Shown: positions 1 through 13,431 of the stretch, one piece after another | Numbering within the stretch: position 1 is the first letter of the stretch | How the letters are laid out: the number at the start of each line of letters is the position of its first letter | NCBI GenBank assembly: GCA_030770545.1 | Contig: CM061109.1 | Location: forward strand, 1-64,000 | Direction of reading: 5' to 3' | DNA from: Macropodus opercularis | Taxonomy: Eukaryota > Chordata > Actinopteri > Anabantiformes > Osphronemidae | DNA: 64,000 bases | Program-made: the position numbers and the translations under genes | The notes under the pieces: generated by a model | What the model was told of the DNA's origin: nothing | Database searches by the model: none | Seen by the model: only the letters and a program-made list of their open reading frames with translations

Positions 1-3000
1 CTAACCCTAACCCAACCTAACCCTAACCCTAACCCCCTAACCCTAACCCTAACCCCTAACCCTAACCCTAACCCTAACCCAAACCCTAACCCTAACCCTA
101 ACCCTAACCCTAACCCCTAACCCTAACCCTAACCCTAACCCTAACCCTAACCCTAACCCTAACCCTAACCCTAACCCTAACCCTAACCCTAACCCTAACC
201 CTAACCCTAACCCTAACCCTAACCCCTAACCCTAACCCTAACCCTAACCCTAACCCTAACCCTAACCCTAACCCTAACCCTAACCCTAACCCTAACCCTA
301 ACCCTAACCCTAACCCTAACCCTAACCCTAACCCTAACCCTAACCCTAACCCTAACCCTAACCCTAACCCTAACCCTAACCCTAACCCTAACCCTAACCC
401 TAACCCTAACCCTAACCCTAACCCTAACCCTAACCCTAACCCTAACCCTAACCCTAACCCTAACCCTAACCCTAACCCTAACCCTAACCCTAACCCTAAC
501 CCTAACCCTAACCCTAACCCTAACCCTAACCCTAACCCTAACCCTAACCCTAACCCTAACCCTAACCCTAACCCTAACCCTAACCCTAACCCTAACCCTA
601 ACCCTAACCCTAACCCTAACCCTAACCCTAACCCTAACCCTAACCCTAACCCTAACCCTAACCCTAACCCTAACCCTAACCCTAACCCTAACCCTAACCC
701 TAACCCTAACCCTAACCCTAACCCTAACCCTAACCCTAACCCTAACCCTAACCCTAACCCTAACCCTAACCCTAACCCTAACCCTAACCCTAACCCTAAC
801 CCTAACCCTAACCCTAACCCTAACCCTAACCCTAACCCTAACCCTAACCCTAACCCTAACCCTAACCCTAACCCTAACCCTAACCCTAACCCTAACCCTA
901 ACCCTAACCCTAACCCTAACCCTAACCCTAACCCTAACCCTAACCCTAACCCTAACCCTAACCCTAACCCTAACCCTAACCCTAACCCTAACCCTAACCC
1001 TAACCCTAACCCTAACCCTAACCCTAACCCTAACCCTAACCCTAACCCTAACCCTAACCCTAACCCTAACCCTAACCCTAACCCTAACCCTAACCCTAAC
1101 CCTAACCCTAACCCTAACCCTAACCCTAACCCTAACCCTAACCCTAACCCTAACCCTAACCCTAACCCTAACCCTAACCCTAACCCTAACCCTAACCCTA
1201 ACCCTAACCCTAACCCTAACCCTAACCCTAACCCTAACCCTAACCCTAACCCTAACCCTAACCCTAACCCTAACCCTAACCCTAACCCTAACCCTAACCC
1301 TAACCCTAACCCTAACCCTAACCCTAACCCTAACCCTAACCCTAACCCTAACCCTAACCCTAACCCTAACCCTAACCCTAACCCTAACCCTAACCCTAAC
1401 CCTAACCCTAACCCTAACCCTAACCCTAACCCTAACCCTAACCCTAACCCTAACCCTAACCCTAACCCTAACCCTAACCCTAACCCTAACCCTAACCCTA
1501 ACCCTAACCCTAACCCTAACCCTAACCCTAACCCTAACCCTAACCCTAACCCTAACCCTAACCCTAACCCTAACCCTAACCCTAACCCTAACCCTAACCC
1601 TAACCCTAACCCTAACCCTAACCCTAACCCTAACCCTAACCCTAACCCTAACCCTAACCCTAACCCTAACCCTAACCCTAACCCTAACCCTAACCCTAAC
1701 CCTAACCCTAACCCTAACCCTAACCCTAACCCTAACCCTAACCCTAACCCTAACCCTAACCCTAACCCTAACCCTAACCCTAACCCTAACCCTAACCCTA
1801 ACCCTAACCCTAACCCTAACCCTAACCCTAACCCTAACCCTAACCCTAACCCTAACCCTAACCCTAACCCTAACCCTAACCCTAACCCTAACCCTAACCC
1901 TAACCCTAACCCTAACCCTAACCCTAACCCTAACCCTAACCCTAACCCTAACCCTAACCCTAACCCTAACCCTAACCCTAACCCTAACCCTAACCCTAAC
2001 CCTAACCCTAACCCTAACCCTAACCCTAACCCTAACCCTAACCCTAACCCTAACCCTAACCCTAACCCTAACCCTAACCCTAACCCTAACCCTAACCCTA
2101 ACCCTAACCCTAACCCTAACCCTAACCCTAACCCTAACCCTAACCCTAACCCTAACCCTAACCCTAACCCTAACCCTAACCCTAACCCTAACCCTAACCC
2201 TAACCCTAACCCTAACCCTAACCCTAACCCTAACCCTAACCCTAACCCTAACCCTAACCCTAACCCTAACCCTAACCCTAACCCTAACCCTAACCCTAAC
2301 CCTAACCCTAACCCTAACCCTAACCCTAACCCTAACCCTAACCCTAACCCTAACCCTAACCCTAACCCTAACCCTAACCCTAACCCTAACCCTAACCCTA
2401 ACCCTAACCCTAACCCTAACCCTAACCCTAACCCTAACCCTAACCCTAACCCTAACCCTAACCCTAACCCTAACCCTAACCCTAACCCTAACCCTAACCC
2501 TAACCCTAACCCTAACCCTAACCCTAACCCTAACCCTAACCCTAACCCTAACCCTAACCCTAACCCTAACCCTAACCCTAACCCTAACCCTAACCCTAAC
2601 CCTAACCCTAACCCTAACCCTAACCCTAACCCTAACCCTAACCCTAACCCTAACCCTAACCCTAACCCTAACCCTAACCCTAACCCTAACCCTAACCCTA
2701 ACCCTAACCCTAACCCTAACCCTAACCCTAACCCTAACCCTAACCCTAACCCTAACCCTAACCCTAACCCTAACCCTAACCCTAACCCTAACCCTAACCC
2801 TAACCCTAACCCTAACCCTAACCCTAACCCTAACCCTAACCCTAACCCTAACCCTAACCCTAACCCTAACCCTAACCCTAACCCTAACCCTAACCCTAAC
2901 CCTAACCCTAACCCTAACCCTAACCCTAACCCTAACCCTAACCCTAACCCTAACCCTAACCCTAACCCTAACCCTAACCCTAACCCTAACCCTAACCCTA

Positions 3001-6000
3001 ACCCTAACCCTAACCCTAACCCTAACCCTAACCCTAACCCTAACCCTAACCCTAACCCTAACCCTAACCCTAACCCTAACCCTAACCCTAACCCTAACCC
3101 TAACCCTAACCCTAACCCTAACCCTAACCCTAACCCTAACCCTAACCCTAACCCTAACCCTAACCCTAACCCTAACCCTAACCCTAACCCTAACCCTAAC
3201 CCTAACCCTAACCCTAACCCTAACCCTAACCCTAACCCTAACCCTAACCCTAACCCTAACCCTAACCCTAACCCTAACCCTAACCCTAACCCTAACCCTA
3301 ACCCTAACCCTAACCCTAACCCTAACCCTAACCCTAACCCTAACCCTAACCCTAACCCTAACCCTAACCCTAACCCTAACCCTAACCCTAACCCTAACCC
3401 TAACCCTAACCCTAACCCTAACCCTAACCCTAACCCTAACCCTAACCCTAACCCTAACCCTAACCCTAACCCTAACCCTAACCCTAACCCTAACCCTAAC
3501 CCTAACCCTAACCCTAACCCTAACCCTAACCCTAACCCTAACCCTAACCCTAACCCTAACCCTAACCCTAACCCTAACCCTAACCCTAACCCTAACCCTA
3601 ACCCTAACCCTAACCCTAACCCTAACCCTAACCCTAACCCTAACCCTAACCCTAACCCTAACCCTAACCCTAACCCTAACCCTAACCCTAACCCTAACCC
3701 TAACCCTAACCCTAACCCTAACCCTAACCCTAACCCTAACCCTAACCCTAACCCTAACCCTAACCCTAACCCTAACCCTAACCCTAACCCTAACCCTAAC
3801 CCTAACCCTAACCCTAACCCTAACCCTAACCCTAACCCTAACCCTAACCCTAACCCTAACCCTAACCCTAACCCTAACCCTAACCCTAACCCTAACCCTA
3901 ACCCTAACCCTAACCCTAACCCTAACCCTAACCCTAACCCTAACCCTAACCCTAACCCTAACCCTAACCCTAACCCTAACCCTAACCCTAACCCTAACCC
4001 TAACCCTAACCCTAACCCTAACCCTAACCCTAACCCTAACCCTAACCCTAACCCTAACCCTAACCCTAACCCTAACCCTAACCCTAACCCTAACCCTAAC
4101 CCTAACCCTAACCCTAACCCTAACCCTAACCCTAACCCTAACCCTAACCCTAACCCTAACCCTAACCCTAACCCTAACCCTAACCCTAACCCTAACCCTA
4201 ACCCTAACCCTAACCCTAACCCTAACCCTAACCCTAACCCTAACCCTAACCCTAACCCTAACCCTAACCCTAACCCTAACCCTAACCCTAACCCTAACCC
4301 TAACCCTAACCCTAACCCTAACCCTAACCCTAACCCTAACCCTAACCCTAACCCTAACCCTAACCCTAACCCTAACCCTAACCCTAACCCTAACCCTAAC
4401 CCTAACCCTAACCCTAACCCTAACCCTAACCCTAACCCTAACCCTAACCCTAACCCTAACCCTAACCCTAACCCTAACCCTAACCCTAACCCTAACCCTA
4501 ACCCTAACCCTAACCCTAACCCTAACCCTAACCCTAACCCTAACCCTAACCCTAACCCTAACCCTAACCCTAACCCTAACCCTAACCCTAACCCTAACCC
4601 TAACCCTAACCCTAACCCTAACCCTAACCCTAACCCTAACCCTAACCCTAACCCTAACCCTAACCCTAACCCTAACCCTAACCCTAACCCTAACCCTAAC
4701 CCTAACCCTAACCCTAACCCTAACCCTAACCCTAACCCTAACCCTAACCCTAACCCTAACCCTAACCCTAACCCTAACCCTAACCCTAACCCTAACCCTA
4801 ACCCTAACCCTAACCCTAACCCTAACCCTAACCCTAACCCTAACCCTAACCCTAACCCTAACCCTAACCCTAACCCTAACCCTAACCCTAACCCTAACCC
4901 TAACCCTAACCCTAACCCTAACCCTAACCCTAACCCTAACCCTAACCCTAACCCTAACCCTAACCCTAACCCTAACCCTAACCCTAACCCTAACCCTAAC
5001 CCTAACCCTAACCCTAACCCTAACCCTAACCCTAACCCTAACCCTAACCCTAACCCTAACCCTAACCCTAACCCTAACCCTAACCCTAACCCTAACCCTA
5101 ACCCTAACCCTAACCCTAACCCTAACCCTAACCCTAACCCTAACCCTAACCCTAACCCTAACCCTAACCCTAACCCTAACCCTAACCCTAACCCTAACCC
5201 TAACCCTAACCCTAACCCTAACCCTAACCCTAACCCTAACCCTAACCCTAACCCTAACCCTAACCCTAACCCTAACCCTAACCCTAACCCTAACCCTAAC
5301 CCTAACCCTAACCCTAACCCTAACCCTAACCCTAACCCTAACCCTAACCCTAACCCTAACCCTAACCCTAACCCTAACCCTAACCCTAACCCTAACCCTA
5401 ACCCTAACCCTAACCCTAACCCTAACCCTAACCCTAACCCTAACCCTAACCCTAACCCTAACCCTAACCCTAACCCTAACCCTAACCCTAACCCTAACCC
5501 TAACCCTAACCCTAACCCTAACCCTAACCCTAACCCTAACCCTAACCCTAACCCTAACCCTAACCCTAACCCTAACCCTAACCCTAACCCTAACCCTAAC
5601 CCTAACCCTAACCCTAACCCTAACCCTAACCCTAACCCTAACCCTAACCCTAACCCTAACCCTAACCCTAACCCTAACCCTAACCCTAACCCTAACCCTA
5701 ACCCTAACCCTAACCCTAACCCTAACCCTAACCCTAACCCTAACCCTAACCCTAACCCTAACCCTAACCCTAACCCTAACCCTAACCCTAACCCTAACCC
5801 TAACCCTAACCCTAACCCTAACCCTAACCCTAACCCTAACCCTAACCCTAACCCTAACCCTAACCCTAACCCTAACCCTAACCCTAACCCTAACCCTAAC
5901 CCTAACCCTAACCCTAACCCTAACCCTAACCCTAACCCTAACCCTAACCCTAACCCTAACCCTAACCCTAACCCTAACCCTAACCCTAACCCTAACCCTA

Positions 6001-6991
6001 ACCCTAACCCTAACCCTAACCCTAACCCTAACCCTAACCCTAACCCTAACCCTAACCCTAACCCTAACCCTAACCCTAACCCTAACCCTAACCCTAACCC
6101 TAACCCTAACCCTAACCCTAACCCTAACCCTAACCCTAACCCTAACCCTAACCCTAACCCTAACCCTAACCCTAACCCTAACCCTAACCCTAACCCTAAC
6201 CCTAACCCTAACCCTAACCCTAACCCTAACCCTAACCCTAACCCTAACCCTAACCCTAACCCTAACCCTAACCCTAACCCTAACCCTAACCCTAACCCTA
6301 ACCCTAACCCTAACCCTAACCCTAACCCTAACCCTAACCCTAACCCTAACCCTAACCCTAACCCTAACCCTAACCCTAACCCTAACCCTAACCCTAACCC
6401 TAACCCTAACCCTAACCCTAACCCTAACCCTAACCCTAACCCTAACCCTAACCCTAACCCTAACCCTAACCCTAACCCTAACCCTAACCCTAACCCTAAC
6501 CCTAACCCTAACCCTAACCCTAACCCTAACCCTAACCCTAACCCTAACCCTAACCCTAACCCTAACCCTAACCCTAACCCTAACCCTAACCCTAACCCTA
6601 ACCCTAACCCTAACCCTAACCCTAACCCTAACCCTAACCCTAACCCCTAACCCTAACCCTAACCCTAACCCTAACCCCTAACCCTAACCCTAACCCTAAC
6701 CCTAACCCTAACCCTAACCCTAACCCTAACCCTAACCCTAACCCTAACCCTAACCCTAACCCTAACCCTAACCCTAACCCTAACCCTAACCCTAACCCTA
6801 ACCCTAACCCTAACCCTAACCCTAACCCTAACCCTAACCCTAACCCTAACCCTAACCCTAACCCTAACCCTAACCCTAACCCCTAACCCTAACCCCTAAC
6901 CCTAACCCTAACCCTAACCCTAACCCTAACCCTAACCCTAACCCTAACCCTAACCCTAACCCTAACCCTAACCCTAACCCTAACCCTAACC

Positions 6992-7030
<39 letters not shown>
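1..7030. repeat. Terminal telomeric repeat array (CCCTAA)n
   Basis: About 7 kb of almost uninterrupted CCCTAA, the C-rich strand read 5' to 3' into the chromosome, as expected for a left chromosome end. Variant units cluster at the two edges. In the first 240 bases there are CCCAA, CCCCTAA, CCCCCTAA and CCCAAACCC forms. At the inner edge CCCCTAA units occur near 6644, 6674, 6881 and 6892, and a TAAACCC occurs near 7012. The inner variants fit ordinary proximal telomere variant repeats. The outer ones could equally be read-end errors. The array passes without a break into the first 3298-bp subtelomeric unit. Confidence 0.98.
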
Positions 7031-7031
<1 letters not shown>

Positions 7032-7539
7032 GCTGAGAACGCTAACCCTAACCCTAACGCCAATTCTAACCCGGAAGTCCAACCACGCCCCTAAAAATTT
7101 GCATATTACCCATGATGCATCTGCAAAAATTGACACCATAACCGAAAACGCTGCTTCAAAACATGGAGACCCCCCGAAAATCGCCCCCCAAGTACACCCG
7201 GGAGAACCTCGGCCTCCGCGCTGAAGATCCCCAGAGACTGCCAGATTGACTCTGAAGAACTGTCTCTGAGCTCTTTTGAGAGCTTCAACACCAGAGACCC
7301 CCAGAGGGAGTTCTACGAGGGACCCGCAGCGACTCCAGAGCACCATTCCTTAGCCAGCTTGGGGTAGGCAGACAGGTTAGCATAGGGGGGAGCCTGGTCG
7401 AAGCGTGGGGGCTTCCAGACTAGCTGGAGGTACGCTCCACCACCAGGAATACTCCCCCTGGGTGGTTACTCTAGACCCTGCTAGCATGGGCGCCTTCCAC
7501 TGGGGAATGATGGTGAAGCAACGCTTGCTGAACCTGGTA

Positions 7540-7770
7540 GTTCTCCAGAGGGAGCGCTCGGGGACGGGGATAGGGTTATCCGCTCGGGGCGCTGCCCCGG
7601 GTGGCCCTTTTCCCCTAGCCACCGTAGAATGAGCGCCGTCTCCACCGGGGAGGTGCTCAGGGGAGGGAGCGGGCCGACGTTCGGGTCGAGCCGGGCGGGC
7701 GACAGCTTGTCCCGGAGCTCCCCGAGTGCCGGTCCCGCTCCCGTTAACGGCAAGACCGAAGAAGACGAGA
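7540..7770 (-). promoter_or_regulatory. CpG-rich segment, candidate TERRA promoter
   Basis: This is the densest CpG stretch of the 3298-bp unit, with frequent CGGG, CGCTC and GGGCG runs. It sits about 0.5-0.75 kb inside the telomere in copy 1. In mammals, telomeric RNA starts from CpG-rich subtelomeric promoters and reads toward the chromosome end. Here that would be minus-strand transcription giving UUAGGG RNA. The promoter role is inference from position and composition only. Confidence 0.3.
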
Positions 7771-9207
7771 CCCACCTCTCAACCTTGTCTGGGCAGATTG
7801 GAGTAACCTAACGGTGCCAACAACCAATCTCAACCTGAACAAGGGGTAAGTAGACGGCCCTCCCGGGTCCACTAGGACAGCACGCGGGATGTGGTGGTCC
7901 ACGGCGTCAAGGACCTTAAACGTGGCCGAGTCTTCTATGGAGGATAGCTCCGCTCATGCACAGCACATGCTGCACCACACGTGAAGACTGACGGAGGAAC
8001 CCCCACTGGAAGAAGAGGACTCCACCTGGAACAATTAGACAAGAGAAAAACAGAAATTAGTTCAAATCCGGTCTTTAATATTAACCCTAAATTGAATTTT
8101 AATCCAAATCCTTACCTGACTTTTTGACCCCCGGAATCCAAATCTTCCTGGACAGGAAATCTCAACTCTCCTGAAGAAGAGGACTCCACCTGGAACAACT
8201 GGACAGAGAGAAAACTAAAATTAGTTCAAATCTGGCCTTAATATTAATTCATCCTACCTGACCTTTTGACCTCTTAGAATCCAAATCCTCCTAGACAGAA
8301 AAACTTAAACTCTTTACACCTAGAAACTCAATTTAACCTTAATTCTGACCTATTGACCTTCTTAACTTAACCAATTCACTCTGATCAATCTAAATCTATC
8401 AATCAATGTTTGATTACGCTAAATTTAATGTGCCACCTCTAAAACAAACCAATTGGCTAAGAGGACATACCCTGGGACTTGATCACCCCAGGGGGCCGCC
8501 CTTAGGGGAGGGTGTCTAGTGGTAAATGGCCGAAACGCCCGATGAACCTAAGGTACACTACTGATGATATGTCCTCACTATTTAGTTCAAAATAACTTAG
8601 ACCAAACTGTCTAAACCCTAACATGGGACTTATACTAAATCTAACAAGTAGACATCAATGCCTAAACCCAACCTGGCACATTAGCAACAACTTAACCTCA
8701 ACCTTGGCTTCCTACTAACCCTAACCATAGGGCCCTCATGCCTAAACCTAACCGTCAGTCCCCAAACTAGGACTATAACGACTCATTTAACCCTTATCCC
8801 TCACCTGGGCATTCCCCTAAACCTAACCGTGGGATCCCTGTGCCTAAACCTAACGATTGAAATCCCAAACGGAGAACTTGAAAATGTCTCTAAGACCGAA
8901 AGCAATCAAACTAGGAGGACCAAATCCAAAAAAATGGCAAAGCTCACCCTTTGCAGCTGTCTCACGGCCTCCTGGGGGCTGCAGAGGACGCTTTGACCAT
9001 ATAAAGGAATCTGCAAAACACAAGAGTAACTCAAGTATCGAGGAACATGAGTGACAAGCGTCGGCCCGTGCCTTGCCCTTGGCTCTCCACACCAAACTGC
9101 TCTACTCTAAAGGACTAGAGTGGGGGGAGTCATTGAGAAAAAACTCATACACCTAACCCAGCCAGAGCCATCGGACAACCTGTTCCTCTGAAAACTAAAA
9201 AAGAGTT

Positions 9208-10020
9208 ACTCACAAGTACCTCCAACCTCCATCTTCCCCCCACGGGACGGAAGAGGGAGGAGGGATGCAGGTGGCGCCTAATCCGGCGGGGTTGTGGTGT
9301 TAGTATAACGATGTACACCCACTTCCTATCCCTGCGGAACTCCTTTCCGATTCTGCTCCTCGTGGCGAGGGCCTGAAAAACCTAAAAAACAGAAGACACA
9401 TGAAATTTTTCCTCCAACCTCCCACTTCCCCCCACGGGACGGAAGAGGGGGGAGGGATGCAGGTGGCGCCTAATCCGGCGGGGTTGTGGTGTTAGTATAA
9501 CGATGTACACCCACTTCCTTTCCCTGCGGAACTCCTTTCCGATTCTGCTCCTCGTGGTGAGGGCCCGGGAAACCTAAAGACAGAAGATCCTGGAAAACAC
9601 ACCTAATGGACTCACTTTTTCTTTTTTCTTTTTTCTCCTCCAACCTCCCACTTCCCCCCACGGGACGGAAGAGGGAGGAGGGATGCAGGTGGCGCCTAAT
9701 CCGGCGGGGTTGTGGTGTTAGTATAACGATGTACACCCACTTCCTTTCCCTGCGGAACTCCTTTCCGATTCTGCTCCTCGTGGTGAGGGCCCGGGAAACC
9801 TAAAAACAGAAGAAAGCCATGAAAAAAGACACCTAAGGAACTCACCCCCTATTTTTCTCTTTTTTTCTCCTCCAACCTCCCACTTCCCCCCACGGGACGG
9901 AAGAGGGAGGAGGGATGCAGGTGGCGCCTAATCCGGCGGGGTTGTGGTGTTAGTATAACGATGTACACCCACTTCCTATCCCTGCGGAACTCCTTTCCGA
10001 TTCTGCTCCTCGTGGTGTGG
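9208..10020. repeat. Four internal subrepeats of the 3298-bp unit
   Basis: A module of roughly 160 bases occurs four times, starting near 9220, 9411, 9637 and 9867. It begins with a CTCCAACCTCC pyrimidine block, then CCCCCCACGGGACGGAAGAGG, then GGCGGGGTTGTGGTGTTAG, and ends near CTGCTCCTCGTGG. Spacers of 25-70 bases, some TTTTTCTTTTTTC-rich, separate the modules. The same four-part block is present in every full copy of the unit. Function unknown. Confidence 0.85.
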
Positions 10021-10318
10021 CACCAAGACCTACAAGGATGAAGAGGAAATAACAGAAAAGAACACCAAACCCCGGGAACTTGGACAACCACATCAGTCCA
10101 GTCTAGTTTAAATTCAATTAGCTTAACTTAAATCCAATAATCATTAGGTGCCTCACCCTAGGTGTCCAAATGACCCAAGACCTAGAACTCGGTTCTGGTC
10201 TAGCCCTGACCGGCGACCCATCAGACCTACGATACACCAATGGACTGGGGCAGCTAATACAATGCTAAACTCAACAAATTAGCCCTTAGCTTTCAGAAAA
10301 CAGACCTAAAAACCCTAA

Positions 10319-10627
10319 CCCTAATTAGGACATGGTCCTAGCACGCAACGTTGTGCGTTTGCGACGAAACCCGGGCAGAAAGTTTCGCGTCGGCCTAAAG
10401 AACTGTGGAATGCGCCGGTTCCAAATTTTGAAAGTTCCCCTTTATGTCTTTAAAAAAAGCAATTCTTTGTGTACGGCTTTGACTTGGTGCAGAACAGCTC
10501 CCTTGCATTCTTGTGCATCTGTGTGTGTCACTTTTATCCCGATTTGAGCATGTGCAATATTTTTTTGTCCGCCAGGGGGCGCGTTTTCAACATTCCAAAT
10601 TCTGATCTACAACATTACACTTCCAAA
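10319..10627. other. Single-copy subtelomeric spacer
   Basis: Non-repetitive sequence between copy 1 of the 3298-bp unit and the 170-bp array. It begins right after a CCCTAACCCTAA seed. I see no gene. It contains one good CTCF-type motif, annotated separately. Confidence 0.6.
10569..10582 (+). promoter_or_regulatory. CTCF-like motif
   Basis: CCGCCAGGGGGCGC closely matches the vertebrate CTCF core. It lies about 3.5 kb from the telomere boundary in otherwise unique sequence. CTCF sites near telomeres are known to support TERRA transcription in human cells. Occupancy here is untested. Confidence 0.45.
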
Positions 10628-11640
10628 TTACAAAATCTCATGTCTTATACAGGAATTTGGAATTTCTTCACTCTCTCGTATCTCCTTGTGGCCTGTACCC
10701 AGAACGACGCAAGGCCCGGGCTTCCCGTTGGTCCCCGAGGCAGTTCTCTGCCACTCACGGCCAAGGAATTATGAGCGTTTGAATGGCTTCCAAAATCTGA
10801 GAATTTGGATTTTCTTGGGGTTACTGTATCTCATCGATGCCTGTACCTAGAGGGATGCAAGTGCCCTCTGCCCATTCAGGGAGGCCTGGGCTACCCATTG
10901 GTCCCATAGGCAGCTCTCTGCCACTCACGGCCAAGGAATTATGAGCGTTTGAATGGCTTCCAAAATCTGAGAATTTGGATTTTCTTGGGGTTACTGTATC
11001 TCATCAATGCCTGTACCTAGAGGGATGCAAGTGCCCTCTGCCCATTCAGGGAGGCCTGGGCTACCCATTGGTCCCATAGGCAGCTCTCTGCCACTCACGG
11101 CCAAGGAATTATGAGCGTTTGAATGGCTTCCAAAATCTGAGAATTTGGATTTTCTTGGGGTTACTGTATCTCATCAATGCCTGTACCTAGAGGGATGCAA
11201 GTGCCCTCTGCCCATTCAGGGAGGCCTGGGCTACACATTGGTCCCATAGGCAGCTCTCTGCCACTCACGGCCAAGGAATTATGAGCGTTTGAATGGCTTC
11301 CAAAATCTGAGAATTTGGATTTTCTTGGGGTTACTGTATCTCATCGATGCCTGTACCTAGAGGGATGCAAGTGCCCTCTGCCCATTCAGGGAGGCCTGGG
11401 CTACCCATTGATCCCATAGGCAGCTCTCTGCCACTCACGGCCAAGGAATTATGAGCGTTTGAATGGCTTCCAAAATCTGAGAATTTGGATTTTCTTGGGG
11501 TTACTGTATCTCATCGATGCCTGTACCTAGAGGGATGCAAGTGCCCTCTGCCAATTCAGGGAGGCCTGGGCTACCCATTGGTCCCCGAGGCAGCTCTCTG
11601 CCACTCACGGCCAAGGACTTATGAGCGTTCCAAAATCTCA
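10628..11640. repeat. 170-bp tandem repeat array
   Basis: The landmark CCACTCACGGCCAAGGA recurs at 10751, 10921, 11091, 11261, 11431 and 11601, exactly 170 bases apart. The first unit is diverged (from about 10628) and the middle units are almost identical. No coding potential. Confidence 0.93.
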
Positions 11641-11655
11641 TTTATTCACTAGTCG

Positions 11656-13431
11656 GACAACTCCTGCCGCCCCGGGGACCGTGCCAGCCGCCTGCCAGCA
11701 CTTGTGCCCGCCCCTGACAAGCCCTGGAACAGCCCTGGAAGCCCCCAGCCAGATGGGACAAAGTTCAAGTTTGGGACCTCCAGGGCGGGGGACCGGGGGA
11801 ACCGGGAGGCTTTACCCGCCCTAGGATGCGCCTCAGGCGGGCACGCAATCTCGAAGTCCCCCTCTGGAGCTCCAGTTTTTTTCAACCTGCTCCTGCCGCC
11901 ACTAGGACAGTCCCAGCCGCCTGCCAGCGCTTGTGCCCGGCCCTGGCATGCCCTGGAACAGCCCTGGAAGTCCCCAGCCCGGTGGGACAAAGTTTAAGTT
12001 TGGGACCTCCACGGCGGGGACCGAGGGACCCGGGAGGCTTTACCCGCCCTAGGGTGCACCTCAGGCGGGCACACTCTCTGGCAGTCCCCCTCTGGAGCTC
12101 CAGTTTTTTTCAACCGGCTCCTGCCGCCACTAGGACACTCCCAGCCGCCTGCCAGCGCGTCTGCCCGCCCCTGGCAAGCCCTGGAACAGCCCTGGAAGTC
12201 CCCAGTCCGGTGGGACAAAGTTTAAGTTTGGGACCTCCAGGGGACCGGGAGACCTCGGATCTTTACCCGCCTAGGGTGCACCTCAGGCGGGCACAGTCTC
12301 TGGCAGTCCCCCTCTGGAGCTCCAGTTTTTTCAACCTGCTCCTGCCGCCACTAGGACAGTCCCAGCCGCCTGCCAGCGCTTGTGCCCGCCCCTGGCAAGC
12401 CCTGGAACAGCCCTGGAAGTCCCCAGCCCGGTGGGACAAAGTTTAAGTTTGGGACCTCCAGGGCGGGGACCGAGGGACCCGGGAGGCTTTACCCGCCCTA
12501 GGGTGCACCTCAGGCGGGCACGCAATCTCGAAGTCCCGCTCTGGAGCTCCAGTTTTTTCAACCTGCTCCTGCCGCCACTAGGACAGTCCCAGCCGCCTGC
12601 CAGCGCTTGTGCCCGGCCCTGGCATGCCCTGGAACAGCCCTGGAAGTCCCCAGCCCGGTGGGACAAAGTTTAAGTTTGGGACCTCCAGGGCGTGGACCGA
12701 GGGACCCGGGAGGCTTTACCCGCCCTAGGGTGCACCTCAGGCGGGCACGCAATCTCGAAGTCCCGCTCTGGAGCTCCAGCTTTTTCAACCGGCTCCTGCC
12801 GCCCCGGGGACCGTGCCAGCCGCCTGCCAGCGCGTCTGCCCGGCCCTGGCATGCCCTGGAACAGCCCTGGAAGTCCCCAGCCCGGTGGGACAAAGTTTAA
12901 GTTTGGGACCTCCAGGGCGTGGACCGAGGGACCCGGGAGGCTTTACCCGCCCTAGGATGCACCTCAGGCGGGCACGCAATCTCGAAGTCCCGCTCTGGAG
13001 CTCCAGCTTTTTCAACCGGCTCCTGCCGCCCCGGGGACCGTGCCAGCCGCCTGCCAGCGCTTGTGCCCGCCCCTGGCAAGCCCTGGAACAGCCCTGGAAG
13101 TCCCCAGTCCGGTGGGACAAAGTTTAAGTTTGGGACCTCCAGGGGACCGGGAGACCTCGGATCTTTACCCGCCTAGGGTGCACCTCAGGCGGGCACAGTC
13201 TCTGGCAGTCCCCCTCTGGAGCTCCAGCTTTTTCAACCGGCTCCTGCCGCCACTAGGACAGTCCCAGCCGCCTGCCAGCGCTTGTGCCCGCCCCTGGCAA
13301 GCCCTGGAATAGCCCTGGAAGTCCCCAGCCAGATGGGACAAAGTTTAATTTTGGGACCTCCAGGGGACCGGGAGACCTCGGATCTTTACCCGCCCAGGGT
13401 GCACCTCAGGCGGGCACACTCTCTGGCAGTC
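11656..13431. repeat. GC-rich ~227-bp satellite, block I
   Basis: About eight head-to-tail monomers of 222-228 bp. Each carries the landmarks CCTGCCGCC, CCAGCCGCCTGCCAGCGC, GGGACAAAGTTTAAGTTTGGG and CCTCAGGCGGGCAC. Monomers vary at fixed places: CACTAGGACA versus CCCGGGGACC, GGCAAGCC versus GGCATGCC, CACTCTCTGG versus CGCAATCTCG. A shorter form has GGGGACCGGGAGACCTCGG. Long open frames on both strands arise because the common monomer lengths or their multiples are divisible by three. They are not genes. Confidence 0.95.

Larger units (their letters stand above)
7021..10318. repeat. Subtelomeric 3298-bp unit, copy 1 (telomere-adjacent)
   Basis: This is the first copy of a long unit that recurs at 23416 and then every 3298 bases. 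It starts at the last two telomere repeats followed by CTAGCTGAGAACG and ends in AAAACCCTAACCCTAA. Inside are a CpG-rich stretch (about 7540-7770), an AT-richer middle with many degenerate CCTAACC motifs (about 8600-8860), a 106-bp piece of SLC22 gene sequence (about 9030-9130), and four internal subrepeats (9208-10020). All short ORFs have the same translation in every copy, so the copies are nearly identical, but nothing in them resembles a known protein. Confidence 0.95.

Noticed and set aside
7029..10091. Frames of 60-132 codons in the 3298-bp unit, same in every copy
   Set aside because: Sameness reflects copy homogenisation, not selection. Overlapping frames on both strands, no known domain.
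10628..11640. 170-bp array considered as centromeric satellite
   Set aside because: Only about six units and directly subtelomeric. No evidence of centromere function.
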